Source of the DNA: Beroe forskalii | Lineage: Eukaryota; Ctenophora; Nuda; Beroida; Beroidae | Direction: 5' to 3' | Length of the DNA stretch: 64,000 nt | NCBI GenBank assembly: GCA_011033025.1 | Contig: WFMF01000153.1 | Coordinates: 124,001 to 188,000 of the forward strand | Part shown: piece by piece, positions 12,111 to 24,500 of the stretch | How positions within the stretch are numbered: the first letter of the stretch is position 1 | How the letters are laid out: each line of letters begins with the position of its first letter | Notes under the pieces: generated by a model | Told to the model about the DNA's origin: nothing | The model's database searches: none | What the model saw: only the letters and a program-made list of their open reading frames with translations | Program-made: the position numbers and the translations under genes

Positions 12111-15100
12111 TAATTGGTATTGTCCTAACTTGAGAGCGTTACACCTCCGCCACGCCTCCTCCCTCACAGACCTGGCCTTCAACCACATCGCAGAGAACCT
12201 ACCTCATCTAACTACCCTTTGTGTGGAAGGTACAACCTCATTACAGCCTGATTAAAACCTAATAACAACCACATGAAAACCTCATTAAAACCTTATTAAA
12301 ACCTCATGTCTTTTGTAGACGATGTGTTTGTTCTGATTTAGGAAATGAGATTCTGAAACTTCCGATCGCACAGCGCCATATACGCACGTGGATATACTGT
12401 TACATCACGCACGTACAAGTGGCGGTTTTGTGGAAATTTTAGTGCCCGATCTCAGGAGTGGCGACATCTCTATATCTCCTCTTATCTCCTTTTCTAAGCC
12501 TTGTAAACTTTATCTCCTTGCCAGGAAACCACAACATCACGGGTTCCAGTATCAAGCTGGTGGGTCGTGGGTGTCCTGACTTAGTCCACCTCTTCATCAT
12601 CGACTGCATCAGAATGTGTGACATCGGACTCAAGGTAGGATTTCATCTGATAATAAGCTCTTATTTAGACCCCAGCTGATCGTTACATGACGATTAGTTT
12701 AAACCCTTTCACTTCATGACGCGTCACTTGTTGCAGCTATCAATCAGACTACTCAACAATTCCAGACTACTCAACAATACCAGACTACTCAACAATTCCA
12801 GACTTCTCAACAATTCCAGACTGCTCAACAATACCAGACTACTCAACAATACCAGACTTCTCAACAATTCCAGACTACTCAACAATTCCAGACTACTCAA
12901 CAATTCTAGACTACTCAACAATTCCAGACTTCTCAACAATTCCAGACTACTCAACAATTCCAGACTACTCAACAATTGTATTGATACCTTTGATAACTAT
13001 AACATTGAGAGTTTTAATTTCAAGGAATTTTCAAATATAATTTGTAACAAATGCATTGTTATTCAAATCATACATACTGAAAAGCATGTTAATGGGTGCT
13101 AGGTGATGCGGTGATAAGATGAGCATATGACGAAAAGTCAGGTCAAACTTTTTGATATATAAATTCTAATATTGAATGAAACTGTAGTCAGCACTCGGTA
13201 AGACATTCAACATGATAAATTCTACCAAAAATAAGTCCGAAAATTTGTTCAAACAAGAATCAGTAAGAAGATTAACTATAGTACAGCGTCAAAAAATTTT
13301 CAGTGTTACATGCGTAAATGCAATACTTTAACTAAGTATTAGAGCTCTCGTGAAAAATAGCACATGGAGTGGAAATAGAAATGTGATAATTTCAAGAGAA
13401 TTTCCCATACAATTACTTCTCTGAGTGCTGCTGGGTAAAGGTACTTCACTCGTCACAGGGTGCAATGATTCACAGGGAAGTAGTCTCACAAGCTTGTTAC
13501 CACAGGATATCGTCTGGGTCTGGGAATAGTTGAGTTCTGGCACTCCATAACCAGGCTGACACACGATAATCACTGTCTCATTCTTCCTGAAATAGGGCAC
13601 ATTGTTAGGATTATTTGCGATGGTGCCCCACTTTGACAAATCCTTAGTTTCGCATATCAACTCTTTCTTGCGGTTGTAGCGATTGTATGGCTTGACAATC
13701 CGTAGGTCCGTGAACATTTCAACTTCAACGGGATACGCTACGGTCATGAAATCCGTTGTAAGTCCTCTGAAATAATAATGTCCGTTTTTGTACTGTAATC
13801 TCTGCATGCTGTAACTTTGTCTGCTGCTATTCCTCAAGATGAGGTAGGATTGATTTAGTATTTCAAGGTCCAAGTCGTGTATTGTGGAGACTAAAGTAGG
13901 ACTTAATGCACATTCGTCACCGGGCCTTGTAGGCGAAGAGTAACGGCCAATGACACGGTTAACTGCAGTGATTGGAAAGAAGCGGGCGACATTTTCCTCT
14001 TCCCCAAATCGGATCTGAAGTTCTTGTCTTATTTGCCACGTATGAAACCGGTTGTTGTTCACTACAGACTCCGAGCAATCTGCCCACGTAAGAATGGGAA
14101 AGGTTCTAGAGCCACGCTGTCGAAAGCATTGTGTCATAGCTAAACACCGTGACCAGTTGGTCCTGTCGGTGATGAGAACTGGTTGCGACAAACGATATCC
14201 TTTATAAGGATAAGTGTAAGGGAAGAGATCACTTAGCTCTTCAGGCCATTCTAAACACTGTCTTCTGAAGCTAATTGTGTCTAGGTCGTCCATGGGCTCT
14301 TCAGCTTTGCTCGGGTCGTCCATGGGCTCTTCAGCTTTGCTCGGGTCGTCCATGGGCTCTTTAGCTTTGCTCGGGTTGTCCATGGGCTCTTTAGCTTTTC
14401 TCGGGTTGTCCGTAGGCTCTTTAGCTTTTTTCGGGTTGTCCGTAGGATCTTCAGCTTTGCTCGGGTCGTCCATGGGCTCTTCAGCTTTGCTGGGGTTGTC
14501 CGTAGGTACTTCAGCTTTTCCCTCAAAGTGTTCCTTGTTCAGTAAAATGCAGTCCTTAGTTGCAAAGTTGTAGGAAAACGCTTTACAATCCCAGGAGTAA
14601 TAGAGGCAGTAATCGAAACACTCGCTGATGTACGATGTATTGATACGTCTTATCAGATAAGCAGTGTCTATTGGTAGTGGGATTGAGAAATTACAGTGGA
14701 TCTTGCTGAGAATCTGTTGAATGAGTTCTTCCGGCGGTCTTTGGGAAAGGTCTTCATTTGGATAAGATGGGAATTTGAGGGTTTCACGTTCTTGATACAA
14801 CCACCAGGTTGTATTACCAGAAATTTGGTGTGAATCACTGTTTTGGACTCCACCAGAGTTTGAGGCATTGATACCACCAGTGTTCGAGACGTTGACAACA
14901 CTGGTGTTTGAAGCATGGACAACAGCAGTGTTTGAGACATTGACACCACCAGTTTTTGAGGCATTGACACCACCAGTGTTTGAGGCATTTGAATCACCCG
15001 ATTTTGAGGCGTCGTGATCAAGGGCAGAAAGGTTCCTTTCACTTCCAACATCGAGGCTTTTGATACTCTCTGCATTGCTGGGTGTATTTGTTTCAATTCC

Positions 15101-18100
15101 TGTCTCTCTTGACAAAATGGGAGACGATTTGTTCCAGGCAGCAAAGCTCAAGCGCATACAGAAAGAGATTGTCAGAATGAAGATATTCATTGTTTCGTGC
15201 ACCAAATCTCAAGCTGGTAACTTTGAACTGACCAAAAACCACAACTCACATCAACTGCAGAAAGAAAGTGAATCTAGCTTTCGATTTGCCGATGCGAGTA
15301 CTTAATTTCGGTCATTATTTATCAACTGGTCTAACAAATGAGTAGCGCACAGCCTTTTGTTATTATTAAAATGGGTCGTTTCGATTTCAATGCTGTCGTA
15401 ATAATTAGATAATTGTTAATGGGGTTCAGATTGCTTGTGATAACCAGAAAAATAAGCTTGAGGTTCTGCATAAACCCTTAAATCATATTTTCCGCGAATT
15501 TCAAGAACTTAAGAGAAATTTGCGAGACTTAATCTTGTCCACGGTGCTAACTGCTTATCGTATAGTAATTAGGTACTCCGGTTTTATGAGCGAGTATAGC
15601 AGGAGTCCCACGACAGTCCTGCGCAGGATTCGCGTGGTGCCGCCACAATTTCCAGGGTTTCTCTGGAACAATACCCCCCCGTTTCTGTCTGACTTGCTAC
15701 CCCTCATACTCATACTTCCTTTCAGGGTTTCTCGAAGTGATATCCCCGCGACTCGATAATTAATTTGCAGCGCACCCTGTGTTTCTCCTTGACTACTTAT
15801 ACACTAAAACCCTAATAATTTCAGGGTTTCTCCGGAACCCGCGGACTCCGGGTGATAAACCTGGCGGACTGCATCCGGATTAGCGATCACGGAGTGCGGA
15901 ACGTGGTAGACGGACCCTCGGGACCTCACCTCCGGGAACTCAACCTGACGAACTGCCTGAGGGTCGGGGACACCACCCTCTTCAGGATAGCACAGAGATG
16001 AGGAAAGTCTTTCTGTTTTGGATAAATTTGAAGGTGTGCTAAACATTCTGACTCTAGAGACTTAGCAACACCCCATACGATAAGGAAAAACACTATCCGC
16101 TAGCAGTGAAACGGATAATGGGGCAGGTTGATTTGAAAGAACATGTTATAGATTCTTAGATTGAACTATGCATATGATATTAATTAACTCTGTTGATGAC
16201 ATTCATTAGCACATTGGAAAACAGTGCCTTAAAAAACATTCCTCGTCCTTATTGCTTATAACGTATTGTGTTTCAGATGTCAGAACTTGGCGTATGTTAG
16301 GTTCTGCTACAGCGAGTTTGTTACTGATGCTGGGGTGGAGCTGCTGGGAAACATGCAGGCTCTGAGATCCCTCGACTTGTCAGGTAGAGCTAATGAGCTA
16401 TTGGTGTTTTTCTTATTGGGAACATGAATGTGAGATTGTAATCACTTATCGACAAATGAAAGCAGAAATTGTAATTTTTGTCTAATTTATTAGACTTTGT
16501 AATCCCTCGACTTGTCAGGTAATGCAAGCACGTGATGATATACAATGATCATATTAAGATTAAGATTGCTAAACACGACCCTCCAAATTTCCGAGAGTCG
16601 TGCGCTAAGGATGGGTGGGTTACTTGATCATTGTCAAACATATATCTCCAAATGAAGGATTGGCAATATTATCCCCTGATGGAGCATTGAAATAACGCGT
16701 CTTTTACCAGGATGTGCGGTGGGGGACGCAGGCCTCGCTTCCCTCGGCAACAACCCCAACTTCAGAAACATATCCCTCTCGGAGTGCAACCAAATTACTG
16801 ATGTGGGCATCCAGAAAATGTGCTCCAAGTTAGTAGCAGTGCGCCCTCTGTGACTCTTATTACTTTACCGATCAGTTATTGTATCGAAAAAGCTTTGGCA
16901 CTGAAGTTTTCTTATGACCGTGAAGGGAAGACTTTTTCTAATCTTTTAAGGCTTTCCTTATATCATTTCTATGAAAGTATAAAAAATATCGCTACAAAAT
17001 ATCAGTACAACTACTGATCGCTCTCGCATAGACCCTGCAAATTATGAGTTCGTCAGGACTCAGGTTTTGGGGATGTTCACTGACCATGACATCCCTCTTC
17101 AGGTTGTTGCTTCTGGAGACCCTGGATATTTCCTACTGTGTCAATGTCACTGACTACGCTACGAAATTCCTTGCATTTTCCTGCCGTGAGCTCGTCCGAC
17201 TTAACATTGCTGGCTGCTCACAGGTTTGTTAGTTCAGAGAAGTTAATGAGAATCGATTTGTTTTCTCAACTTTTTGATCACGATGGGCATCCACGAAATT
17301 AAAATTCCACAAAGGGGCCATCCATAAAGGACGTCCACAAAATTTCGGTCATTCTAGACCCCTCCCTCCCCTTGTCTGCAAACGTCCGCATTCCAGAAAA
17401 CCCTTCCCGATTTTCCACTGGACTAACATCCCCTCCCTCAGTTAACAGACACGAGTATATCCTACATCTCGGGAGGGTGTCACTACCTCTCCCACCTCAA
17501 CATGTCCAACCTACCCAGCATGACAGACAAAGCTCTCCGCTTCTTGCGTCGAGGCTGCCGACTCCTCCAACGTCTCAACGTGACCCTCTGCAGGTGGACT
17601 ATATTACAATGACAGTTCGAACTGCAGTTTGCGCTTCTAGATCTTTCGTGGTAACTGCTCCCACATTCATTTTCCAAATTCCATAACTGCCCAATTCCCT
17701 GACTGCCTCGTTCCCTAATTCCCTTAACTTCCTTATTGATATTCTGCAAAGCGGTTCGGGTTACTAATACTTACCCAGCCATCCTGCGGGTTGAGACGGA
17801 CGGATGTGTAGTATAAGTAACTGCTCCCCAATTCTCCCATTCCCTACTTCCCTCATTCCCTAACTCAAACTGCCCCATTCCCTTTTTCCCTCATCTCCTT
17901 TATCCCACATTCTCTGATTCCTTATTATTCTGCAGTGCGATAACCTACCCGGCTATACTGCGAGTAGAGACGGAAGGGTGTGTGGTGAGTCACAGCATTG
18001 ATATCAAGCAGATGAAACTGGGTCCTATCCTGCCCCTCTCCCAGACCCACAGGAGACCGATGAGTGTGGGCTACGGGATATTCCCAATCCCCAACCAGGT

Positions 18101-18104
18101 GTGA
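12111..18104 (+). CDS. FBXL13: FBXL13/DRC6-like leucine-rich repeat protein, C-terminal exons
   Basis: Exons: 12111-12229, 12525-12634, 15825-15997, 16277-16383, 16711-16828, 17103-17223, 17442-17593 and 17936-18104. Phases agree throughout. The product is a run of AMN1-type LRRs in the order of human FBXL13: CPNLRALHLRHASSLTD; GCPDLVHLFIIDC; LRVINLADCIRISDHGVR then VVDGPSG and LRELNLTNC; CQNLAYVRFCYSEFVTDAG; FRNISLSECNQITDVGIQ; LETLDISYCVNVTDYA; LVRLNIAGCSQ; CHYLSHLNMSNLPSMTD; RLLQRLNVTLC; and a short tail ending in TGA at 18102. FBXL13 is subunit DRC6 of the nexin-dynein regulatory complex of motile cilia. The F-box and first repeats are not in the window upstream, where a LINE remnant sits. 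Exon 3 lacks a GT donor (AG/ATGAGG at 15998). The gene may therefore be 5'-incomplete or damaged. Family call is strong. Confidence 0.88.
12745..12977 (+). repeat. 18-bp minisatellite in FBXL13 intron
   Basis: About 13 tandem copies of ACTACTCAACAATTCCAG, with CC/AC/CT and A/T variants. The unit is a multiple of three, so it stays open in frame on both strands. It is intronic between FBXL13 exons 12525-12634 and 15825-15997 and is not considered coding. Confidence 0.92.
13328..15190 (-). CDS. Secreted, probably GPI-anchored PAN/sushi protein; single exon
   Basis: Single-exon gene of 620 codons (ATG at 15190) lying antisense inside the FBXL13 intron 12635-15824. A signal peptide (MNIFILTISFCMRLSFAAW) leads a Ser/Asn region. 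Residues about 62-115 are repeats of VNxSNTGG type with many NxS/T glycosylation sites. A PAN/Apple-like domain follows at about 165-222 (Cys at HCNF, ECFDYC, DCKAF and DCILL). Eight charged decapeptides of the type KAEEPMDDPS run over about 230-305. A Cys-containing region of unknown fold ends in a sushi-like module (ICE, VCQPGYGVPE, ISCG, LLPC; about 525-590). The hydrophobic end (about 600-620) looks like a GPI or membrane anchor. An extracellular adhesion or recognition protein is the best inference; no specific family name is claimed. An open frame this long in repeat-rich sequence, with a signal peptide, supports a real gene. Confidence 0.8.
   Translation of the reverse strand: MNIFILTISFCMRLSFAAWNKSSPILSRETGIETNTPSNAESIKSLDVGSERNLSALDHDASKSGDSNASNTGGVNASKTGGVNVSNTAVVHASNTSVVNVSNTGGINASNSGGVQNSDSHQISGNTTWWLYQERETLKFPSYPNEDLSQRPPEELIQQILSKIHCNFSIPLPIDTAYLIRRINTSYISECFDYCLYYSWDCKAFSYNFATKDCILLNKEHFEGKAEVPTDNPSKAEEPMDDPSKAEDPTDNPKKAKEPTDNPRKAKEPMDNPSKAKEPMDDPSKAEEPMDDPSKAEEPMDDLDTISFRRQCLEWPEELSDLFPYTYPYKGYRLSQPVLITDRTNWSRCLAMTQCFRQRGSRTFPILTWADCSESVVNNNRFHTWQIRQELQIRFGEEENVARFFPITAVNRVIGRYSSPTRPGDECALSPTLVSTIHDLDLEILNQSYLILRNSSRQSYSMQRLQYKNGHYYFRGLTTDFMTVAYPVEVEMFTDLRIVKPYNRYNRKKELICETKDLSKWGTIANNPNNVPYFRKNETVIIVCQPGYGVPELNYSQTQTISCGNKLVRLLPCESLHPVTSEVPLPSSTQRSNCMGNSLEIITFLFPLHVLFFTRALILS
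14281..14520 (-). repeat. 30-bp coding minisatellite in the PAN-protein gene
   Basis: Eight 30-bp units encode charged decapeptides (KAxEPxDNPx or KAEEPMDDPS) between the PAN and C-terminal domains. Neighbouring units are nearly identical, so copy number is likely to vary between individuals. Confidence 0.9.
17640..17990 (+). repeat. Tandem duplication including a decayed copy of the last FBXL13 exon
   Basis: At 17743-17812 the sequence ATTCTGCA, then CTTACCCAGCCATCCTGCGG, then GAGACGGACGGATGTGTAGT matches the acceptor and first 60 or so bases of the exon at 17936. The C/T-rich intron upstream is duplicated with it. The copy lacks the AG acceptor (CTGCAAAG) and has an indel, so it is a relic or at best an alternative exon. 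Confidence 0.75.
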
Positions 18105-18587
18105 AGTCCTGGGGGTGGGGAACTGTGATTGTGAACATGATCAGTGGTTGAATTGACTATTTCTGATAGTCCCTCGTGAGAATTACGAGCTGGCGTAGTA
18201 GCATCAGTAAATTGTTGAACATCCTCATCTTCTATGATATAATTATATTCATCTTTTATCATTTAACAAATTCAAACTGATTTATTTCATTTAACACCTT
18301 ATGTATGAAGCAATTGTGCGTCGATAAACTCAATTCACTATGAAAACAATATTTCATCGCGAGCACAATATACATCAATTTCAAATGTTTTTGGCAATTC
18401 GATTTCGTGTATCAAAGGAATTTGAAAGACTCTGAAAGTAGCAGGTCACGATTAAAATCTCTGTTATCAGCTTTATTTGATGATATTTAAATTCGTTATT
18501 TGTTATGCTTTTTTCAATTTCATATTCAGAGAGCATGATGAAAAATGGAATGGGAAATTACTGCTTAAAGACTATCAATTTTACCGT

Positions 18588-18784
18588 GGCGTCTCGACCT
18601 TTTAAAGCGCGGCATATGACGCCGCGCTTGGATGCTTTTTTTTAAATTAATGGGCGTTGCATTGAAAGTACTTTGCGCGCAGCAAAAGAGCACCCAAGCG
18701 CGGCCCGGCGTAACTGGCCAGTCAGAAGAAATAGACGGGGCAACGTCCGTCGAAATACGCCGCGCCTTAATAGGTCGAGACACC
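18588..18784. mobile_element. GC-rich MITE of about 200 bp
   Basis: The ends are inverted: GGCGTCTCGACCTTTTAAAG at 18588 against GGTGTCTCGACCTATTAAGG read on the minus strand from 18784. The inside carries GCGCGGC motifs that pair with each other and is far more GC-rich than its surroundings. A direct repeat, GAATGGGAAATTA, lies outside at 18548-18560 and 18800-18812. It has no coding capacity. Confidence 0.75.
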
Positions 18785-19410
18785 TTGGTTATACTTATAG
18801 AATGGGAAATTAATTTTCTAAGTCCCACTTTTATCACTACCAGTGAATTCACCTTGACCTACAAGTTGAATTGAAGTTATTCGTGAAAATACTGTCATGG
18901 ATATCATATTCATAGTTATTTAATTTCAATGACCGGGGTTTAAATTTAATGCACCATAATCAACAGTATCAAGTTGTAATTACAAAGATAGCAATAATTT
19001 TTCGATATGCAGGCAAAATAAATTGTTATTTCATAAATATAATATTGTGCGAATGTACGATTTAAATTTATTCTGATTTATGAGTCTACGACAAAATTAG
19101 ATTATAGGATTGAATTGCAAGTGCCTCAGCTACTTTAAATTCAAGTTTTATATCTTTCGATTATGATTCAAATTTAAAATTAAAAGTGTAAAAGTTTGAA
19201 GAGCTATGCTGAGTAGTGAGTGCTTACTTTTAGTTAATTCTTTTATTTGCAACATTAAATTTCTCATTATTATAATTGTAGTCGACTCTGTATATACTAT
19301 TACGATTTACATAAATTGTTGTCTCAATTGCTAAAATCATATCAACGTCAAACCATGCGCATTTAAATGCAATAAATACAGGTACATTGTTTATTTAATT
19401 CCAATGACGA

Positions 19411-20853
19411 CAGCAGTGTGATGCCGTTACAGCAGTGCGACACTGTAACAGCAGCGTTACGCTGCTGTAACAGCTATATGCTGCTGTAACAGCTATATGC
19501 TGCTGTAACAGCTATATGCTGCTGTAACAGCGATATGCTGCTGTAACAGCGTTATACTGCTGTAACAGCGTTATACTGCTGTAACAGCGTTATACTGCTG
19601 TAACAGCGATATGCTGCTGTAACAGCGTTACGCTGCTGTATAAACAGCGTTACGCTGCTGTATAAACAGCGTTACACTGCTGTAACAGCGTTACGCTGCT
19701 GTATAAACAGCGTTACGCTGCTGTATAAACAGCGTTACGCTGCTGTAACAGCGTTACGCTGCTGTAACAGCGTTACGCTGCTGTAACAGCGTTACGCTGC
19801 TGTAACAGCGTTACGCTGCTGTAACAGCGTTACGCTGCTGTAACAGCGTTACGCTGCTGTAACAGCGTTACGCTGCTGTAACAGCGTTACGCTCGGTAAC
19901 AGCGTTACGCTGCTGTAACAGCGTTACGCTGCTGTAACAGCGTTACGCTGCTGTAACAGCGTTACGCTGCTGTAACAGCGTTACGCTGCTGTATAAACAG
20001 CGTGACGCTGCTGTAACGGCGTTACGCTGCTGTAACAGCGTTACGCTGCTGTAACAGCGTTACGCTGCTGTAACAGCGTTACGCTGCTGTAACAGCGTTA
20101 CGCTGCTGTAACAGCGTTACGCTGCTGTAACAGCGTTACGCTGCTGTAACAGCGTTACGCTGCTGTAACAGCGTTACGCTGCTGTAACAGCGTTGCGCTG
20201 CTGTAACAGCGTTGCGCTGCTGTAACAGCGTTGCGCTGCTGTAACAGCGTTACGCTGCTGTAACAGCGTTGCGCTGCTGTAACAGCGTAACGCTGCTGTA
20301 ACAGCGTTGCGCTGCTGTAACAGCGTTGCGCTGCTGTAACAGCGTTGCGCTGCTGTAACAGCGTTACGCTGCTGTAACAGCGTTGCGCTGCTGTTACAGA
20401 GTTACGCTGCTGTAACAGCCTTACGCTGCTGTAACAACGTTACGCTGCTGTAACAACGTTACGCTGCTGTAACAGCGTTACGCTGCTGTAACAGCGTTAC
20501 TATGCTGTAACAACGTTACGCTGCTGTAACAGCGTTATTTTTGCTGTAAGTGTAACATGTAACAGCGTCACGCTGCTGTAACAGCATCACGCTGCTGTAA
20601 CAGCGTTGCGCTGCTGTTACAGAGTTACGCTGCTGTAACAGCCTTACGCTGCTGTAACAACGTTACGCTGCTGTAACAACGTTACGCTGCTGTAACAGCG
20701 TTACGCTGCTGTAACAGCGTTACGCTGCTGTAACAGCGTTACTATGCTGTAACAACGTTACGCTGCTGTAACAGCGTTATTTTTGCTGTAAGTGTAACAT
20801 GTAACAGCGTCACGCTGCTGTAACAGCATCACGCTGCTGTAACAGCGTTGCGC
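19411..20853 (+). repeat. 19-bp satellite CAGCGTTACGCTGCTGTAA
   Basis: About 75 tandem units of 19 bp; some carry a TATAA variant that makes them 21 bp. Each unit holds two overlapping near-palindromes (CAGCGTTACGCTG and GCTGTAACAGC). The last part shows a near-identical higher-order duplication of about 223 bp (from about 20391 and again from about 20614), including a private ATTTTTGCTGTAAGTGTAACATG segment. It lies downstream of FBXL13 and of the HEAT gene's 3' end. Confidence 0.95.
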
Positions 20854-21521
20854 TTCGAAGAATATGTGCAGCACTTGCGCGCGCAAAACAGGCTCTGATC
20901 CTAGTCCTACAATTACAACGTTGGACAATTTCACGGTCACTCGGCATTGCATCGGAAATGTAATCGGATGCGAGATGTCCCTTGGAATTTGATGTTCACG
21001 CTGCAGAAAAACGCATTTTTAAGAACTTAAACATAAAAAAGGTTTTTATAATCACAAGGTAACGATGAAAATGTAAGATATTAATCAAACTAGGTGCAAA
21101 TTTAATCTATTAGTATTATAAATAATATTTCAAACTTGAAATCGTTAACTAAATAATAAACCCTTCAATAACTATTAGAAGTAAGAGTAAGACAATTCAA
21201 GTAAAATTAAAAGCTGATAGTAATAAGCCCGTATCAAGATAAGTACTCACTATATTACTTGGTCCACAAAAGGCCAAAAAAATATAGAAGAAATAATTTT
21301 ACAATAATTGATATAAATTAACATATCATCTGATCTGCAATTAATATCTAAATGCTAAGTAGACCTAGTCGTTATACCATAGTTTAAGTTAATGATCGTT
21401 TTCAATTTTGCCATTTCTTAAAAATCAATAAGTCCCCTTGATGGATTTTTCCCATCCTTAGCGCCCAACACTCGGACATTTGGAGTGATGAAGGGTAGCA
21501 TAAAATCCTACAATAAGTCCC

Positions 21522-24500
21522 TCAGTACTCTATCTCCCCAGTGATTGAGTAGAGAGCAAGCCTCGCTTCTTTGCTCATGGGCCCTGAGCCCCGGGCTCGT
21601 TCTCGGAGTAGTCTCACCACTCTTCTGTCTCCGATATTCAGCTCCTTCACTGCTCGCATTACCTGCAAAATGTAAAGGGTTTTATTGGTCGAGTAATAGA
21701 ATGGAGTGCGGGAGGGCCGAAGGCACGAAATACGGAAATTTTAAGAGAGAAGGTTAGAGTTTCGCGATAAAAAGAAAGAATTCTGACGAATATGAAGGGG
21801 TCTCTGTCTAGTTCCGCTAGGTATATTACCTGAATTCTAACGAATATGGAGGAGTCTAGCTCCAGTATTTAATCTAGGAATCTAGTACCTGAATTCTAAC
21901 GAATATGGAGGAGTCTAGCTCCAGGATGTCCAGTAGTTGGTTGAGGAGACTCTTCCCTTTGATCCCGAGAATGGACAGGGACATGACGCCCTGAGCTCTA
22001 ACATCCTCGTTTACATCGTCCAACTTCCTGCGAAAATTTCAGGGATTAACTCAGATCAAAACCATTCCTCGAAAACTTTGTGGAAATGATAAATTACACT
22101 GCGAATCACAGAAACCCAAACTTCAGCACAATTAAATTTCCACGCTACATATCTGTTGGGAAATAACATAGCCTCTTTTTTGAGGTCCTAATTCTGTCCA
22201 TTTTGTGCCTGAAATCTGAGCTTATTTTGTGAAAAATATCCTTGACTATTGAGTTCGTTTCACCATCTAGCTGACCTCATGAGCAAAGTGACAGGGCCCC
22301 TCACCTTAGTCCTTCCTCAGAACCAAATACACCCATAAAAGTATAAAGATGTAATACACCTATAAGGATACCTAGCATCCTCCATCACGTGGCGTCTATA
22401 CTCCGCGCGCGAGAAATAGGCGGGTAGGATGACGTCATTATCATAGCTCAATGTTGTGAGTTGAAGACGTAGAACCGCCTATTTCTAATTCTCGTGTGCG
22501 GAGTTTAATGTCTATACATCGCTTCTTTGGAATTGGCGCGCGGTGCTCGGTCAATCCACTGCCTCTCATGTGATCTCCTTTGTGTACGATACCAAATGGA
22601 GCCACCCCACGGTTCAATTTGTCGTTAGCAACGTCATATTCAACCGTTTGATCGGTTTATTTGGTATCATGCCTGTGGTGGTGCCGCTACAAGGAGACGA
22701 GTAACAGGGGACTAATAATTAGCCACCCCCCCTCTCACACGATGGAGCTCAAGATCCTCTCCTGGTGTTTACAGGGCAACGCACAGGGCAGTGCCCAGGG
22801 CAGAGTATAGCCCAGGGCAGCGCATAGAGCAGCGCATTAGGAAGCGCATAGGTCAGCGCACAGGATGCGGTATTATGATGTGAATATACATAATATTAGG
22901 TCACTTACTTCCATTTTCACTGAGCAGTTCACTAAGATACCTGCCTCCTATAATCGTGTAATAGAAGGCAGGAACCAGTAGCAGGTCACTAACTACTACG
23001 ATTCCTGGAATATTAGTGACCTGCTCAATGAAAATGAAAGTAAGTGTAATATATGTGTATTCACATGACTTGAACAGTGAACACCAATATATGAGGTTGT
23101 TAGCTGACACGTGTTGGCCTTATTCGCTTTCACTGATCGGAACCGGTAGACTCACAACCTGCTTATAATTACAAGGGATTGAATAGCTCGTATATATTGT
23201 ATGCTTTCACTTTCACTGTGGGTCACAAGTGAATTTGTGGTTCCCTTGTTTATATTTTAAGACGTATCTTGGCCATATAGTCTTTTCAATTTTGTGTCCA
23301 ATCCAGCAAAAATAAAGTTTGAGTGGTTACCCGACGTAGTCGAGAGGAGAATTATCAATCGATTGTATAACTCAGATAACTCCCAGAGCCCAGGCTTCTT
23401 TATTGAAGAAACGTCCATTATAGGCAAAATGGGCGTGGCCAAATCATGGGCACCAAAAGTACTCAAGGATTCAAAACCGAAAATTGAACGAAAAAGATAG
23501 CCTACTGGGTTGACCTTTTGTGTCATACATTATCTGAATTTGCGGTGGTAATGGAGCCCCTGTTAATGATAAAAAGTCATCAGCCCAGATAGCTAAACCA
23601 GCTAAACGTTTTTAATTTCCTCATGAGGCAGATAAGCTCAGATATAGCTACACAGGGACACCAGCTGCAAGAAGTCCGTCAAACCCCAGCATAGCTGCTG
23701 CGAGGCATAAATGGGGGTTGGGGACTGTGGATGGGAACGAACCAGATATGAGAGTGCAATACAGAGTAGGTTGTACAATACCAACATTTCTCATGAGGTG
23801 ATCAATGAGTTATTTCTTAAGATGCTAAAATGTGATGATTGAGTGGCGATTGAGTAGTCCATGAGACTGAGAACTTAGGTCAGATTTCCCACTATGAGGT
23901 AGAAAATTTAGGCATGTGCAATGTGATGAAGTTTCACCCCTTATTAAATGAATTCAATGCCAACAAATAAACTTTTTCCTTATCATGTAGTGGACAATTT
24001 CATATAAAAAATGCCCCGGTTTGTCCCGCAACGTCCCACTTTGTCCCGCTCCAAAAAATATCCCGCTCCAAGATTTGGGTGAGCAAATGGGACAATTTCA
24101 AGCGGGACCAGTTTTTGCCCCCCAAGATTTGAGTGAGCACGAGTAATTTGGTGTTCTTGAATCTTTCAAATGGCATATGCTAATCGTCTTCAGCCTTTTC
24201 TTGAGTGGCAAGATTTTGAATTATTCAAGTGTGCTCCGTTTAGACACCAATGTGGGTGCACGTGCAAGCACATCGAGGTTTTTGTCTGGAATTCTCGCAG
24301 ACCCATCCCTCCTTGAGTAGTAGTAACACGTGCAAGCATCATCACCAATCTCTTGCGGTAGTTGACTAATGGCTATGCCTCATTGTGTAGACTCCCCAAG
24401 TACTCAAACTGTACATTGTTTAGACCTGCCTACTCAATTATTACTAGCCCCTCACACAATCAAACCAATTATAACCAGCTCGGCCTCCCCGATGATACTA

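Noticed and set aside
12716-13102. RLLNNS-repeat frame of 128 codons
   Set aside because: Translation of an 18-bp intronic minisatellite.
22901-23110. Exon-like minus-strand frame ending at a donor
   Set aside because: It follows the arm of a foldback element; the apparent splice sites are part of the inverted repeat.
23257-23526. Overlapping frames on both strands of 70-90 codons
   Set aside because: No motif, no splice context and no clear start; chance frames are likely.
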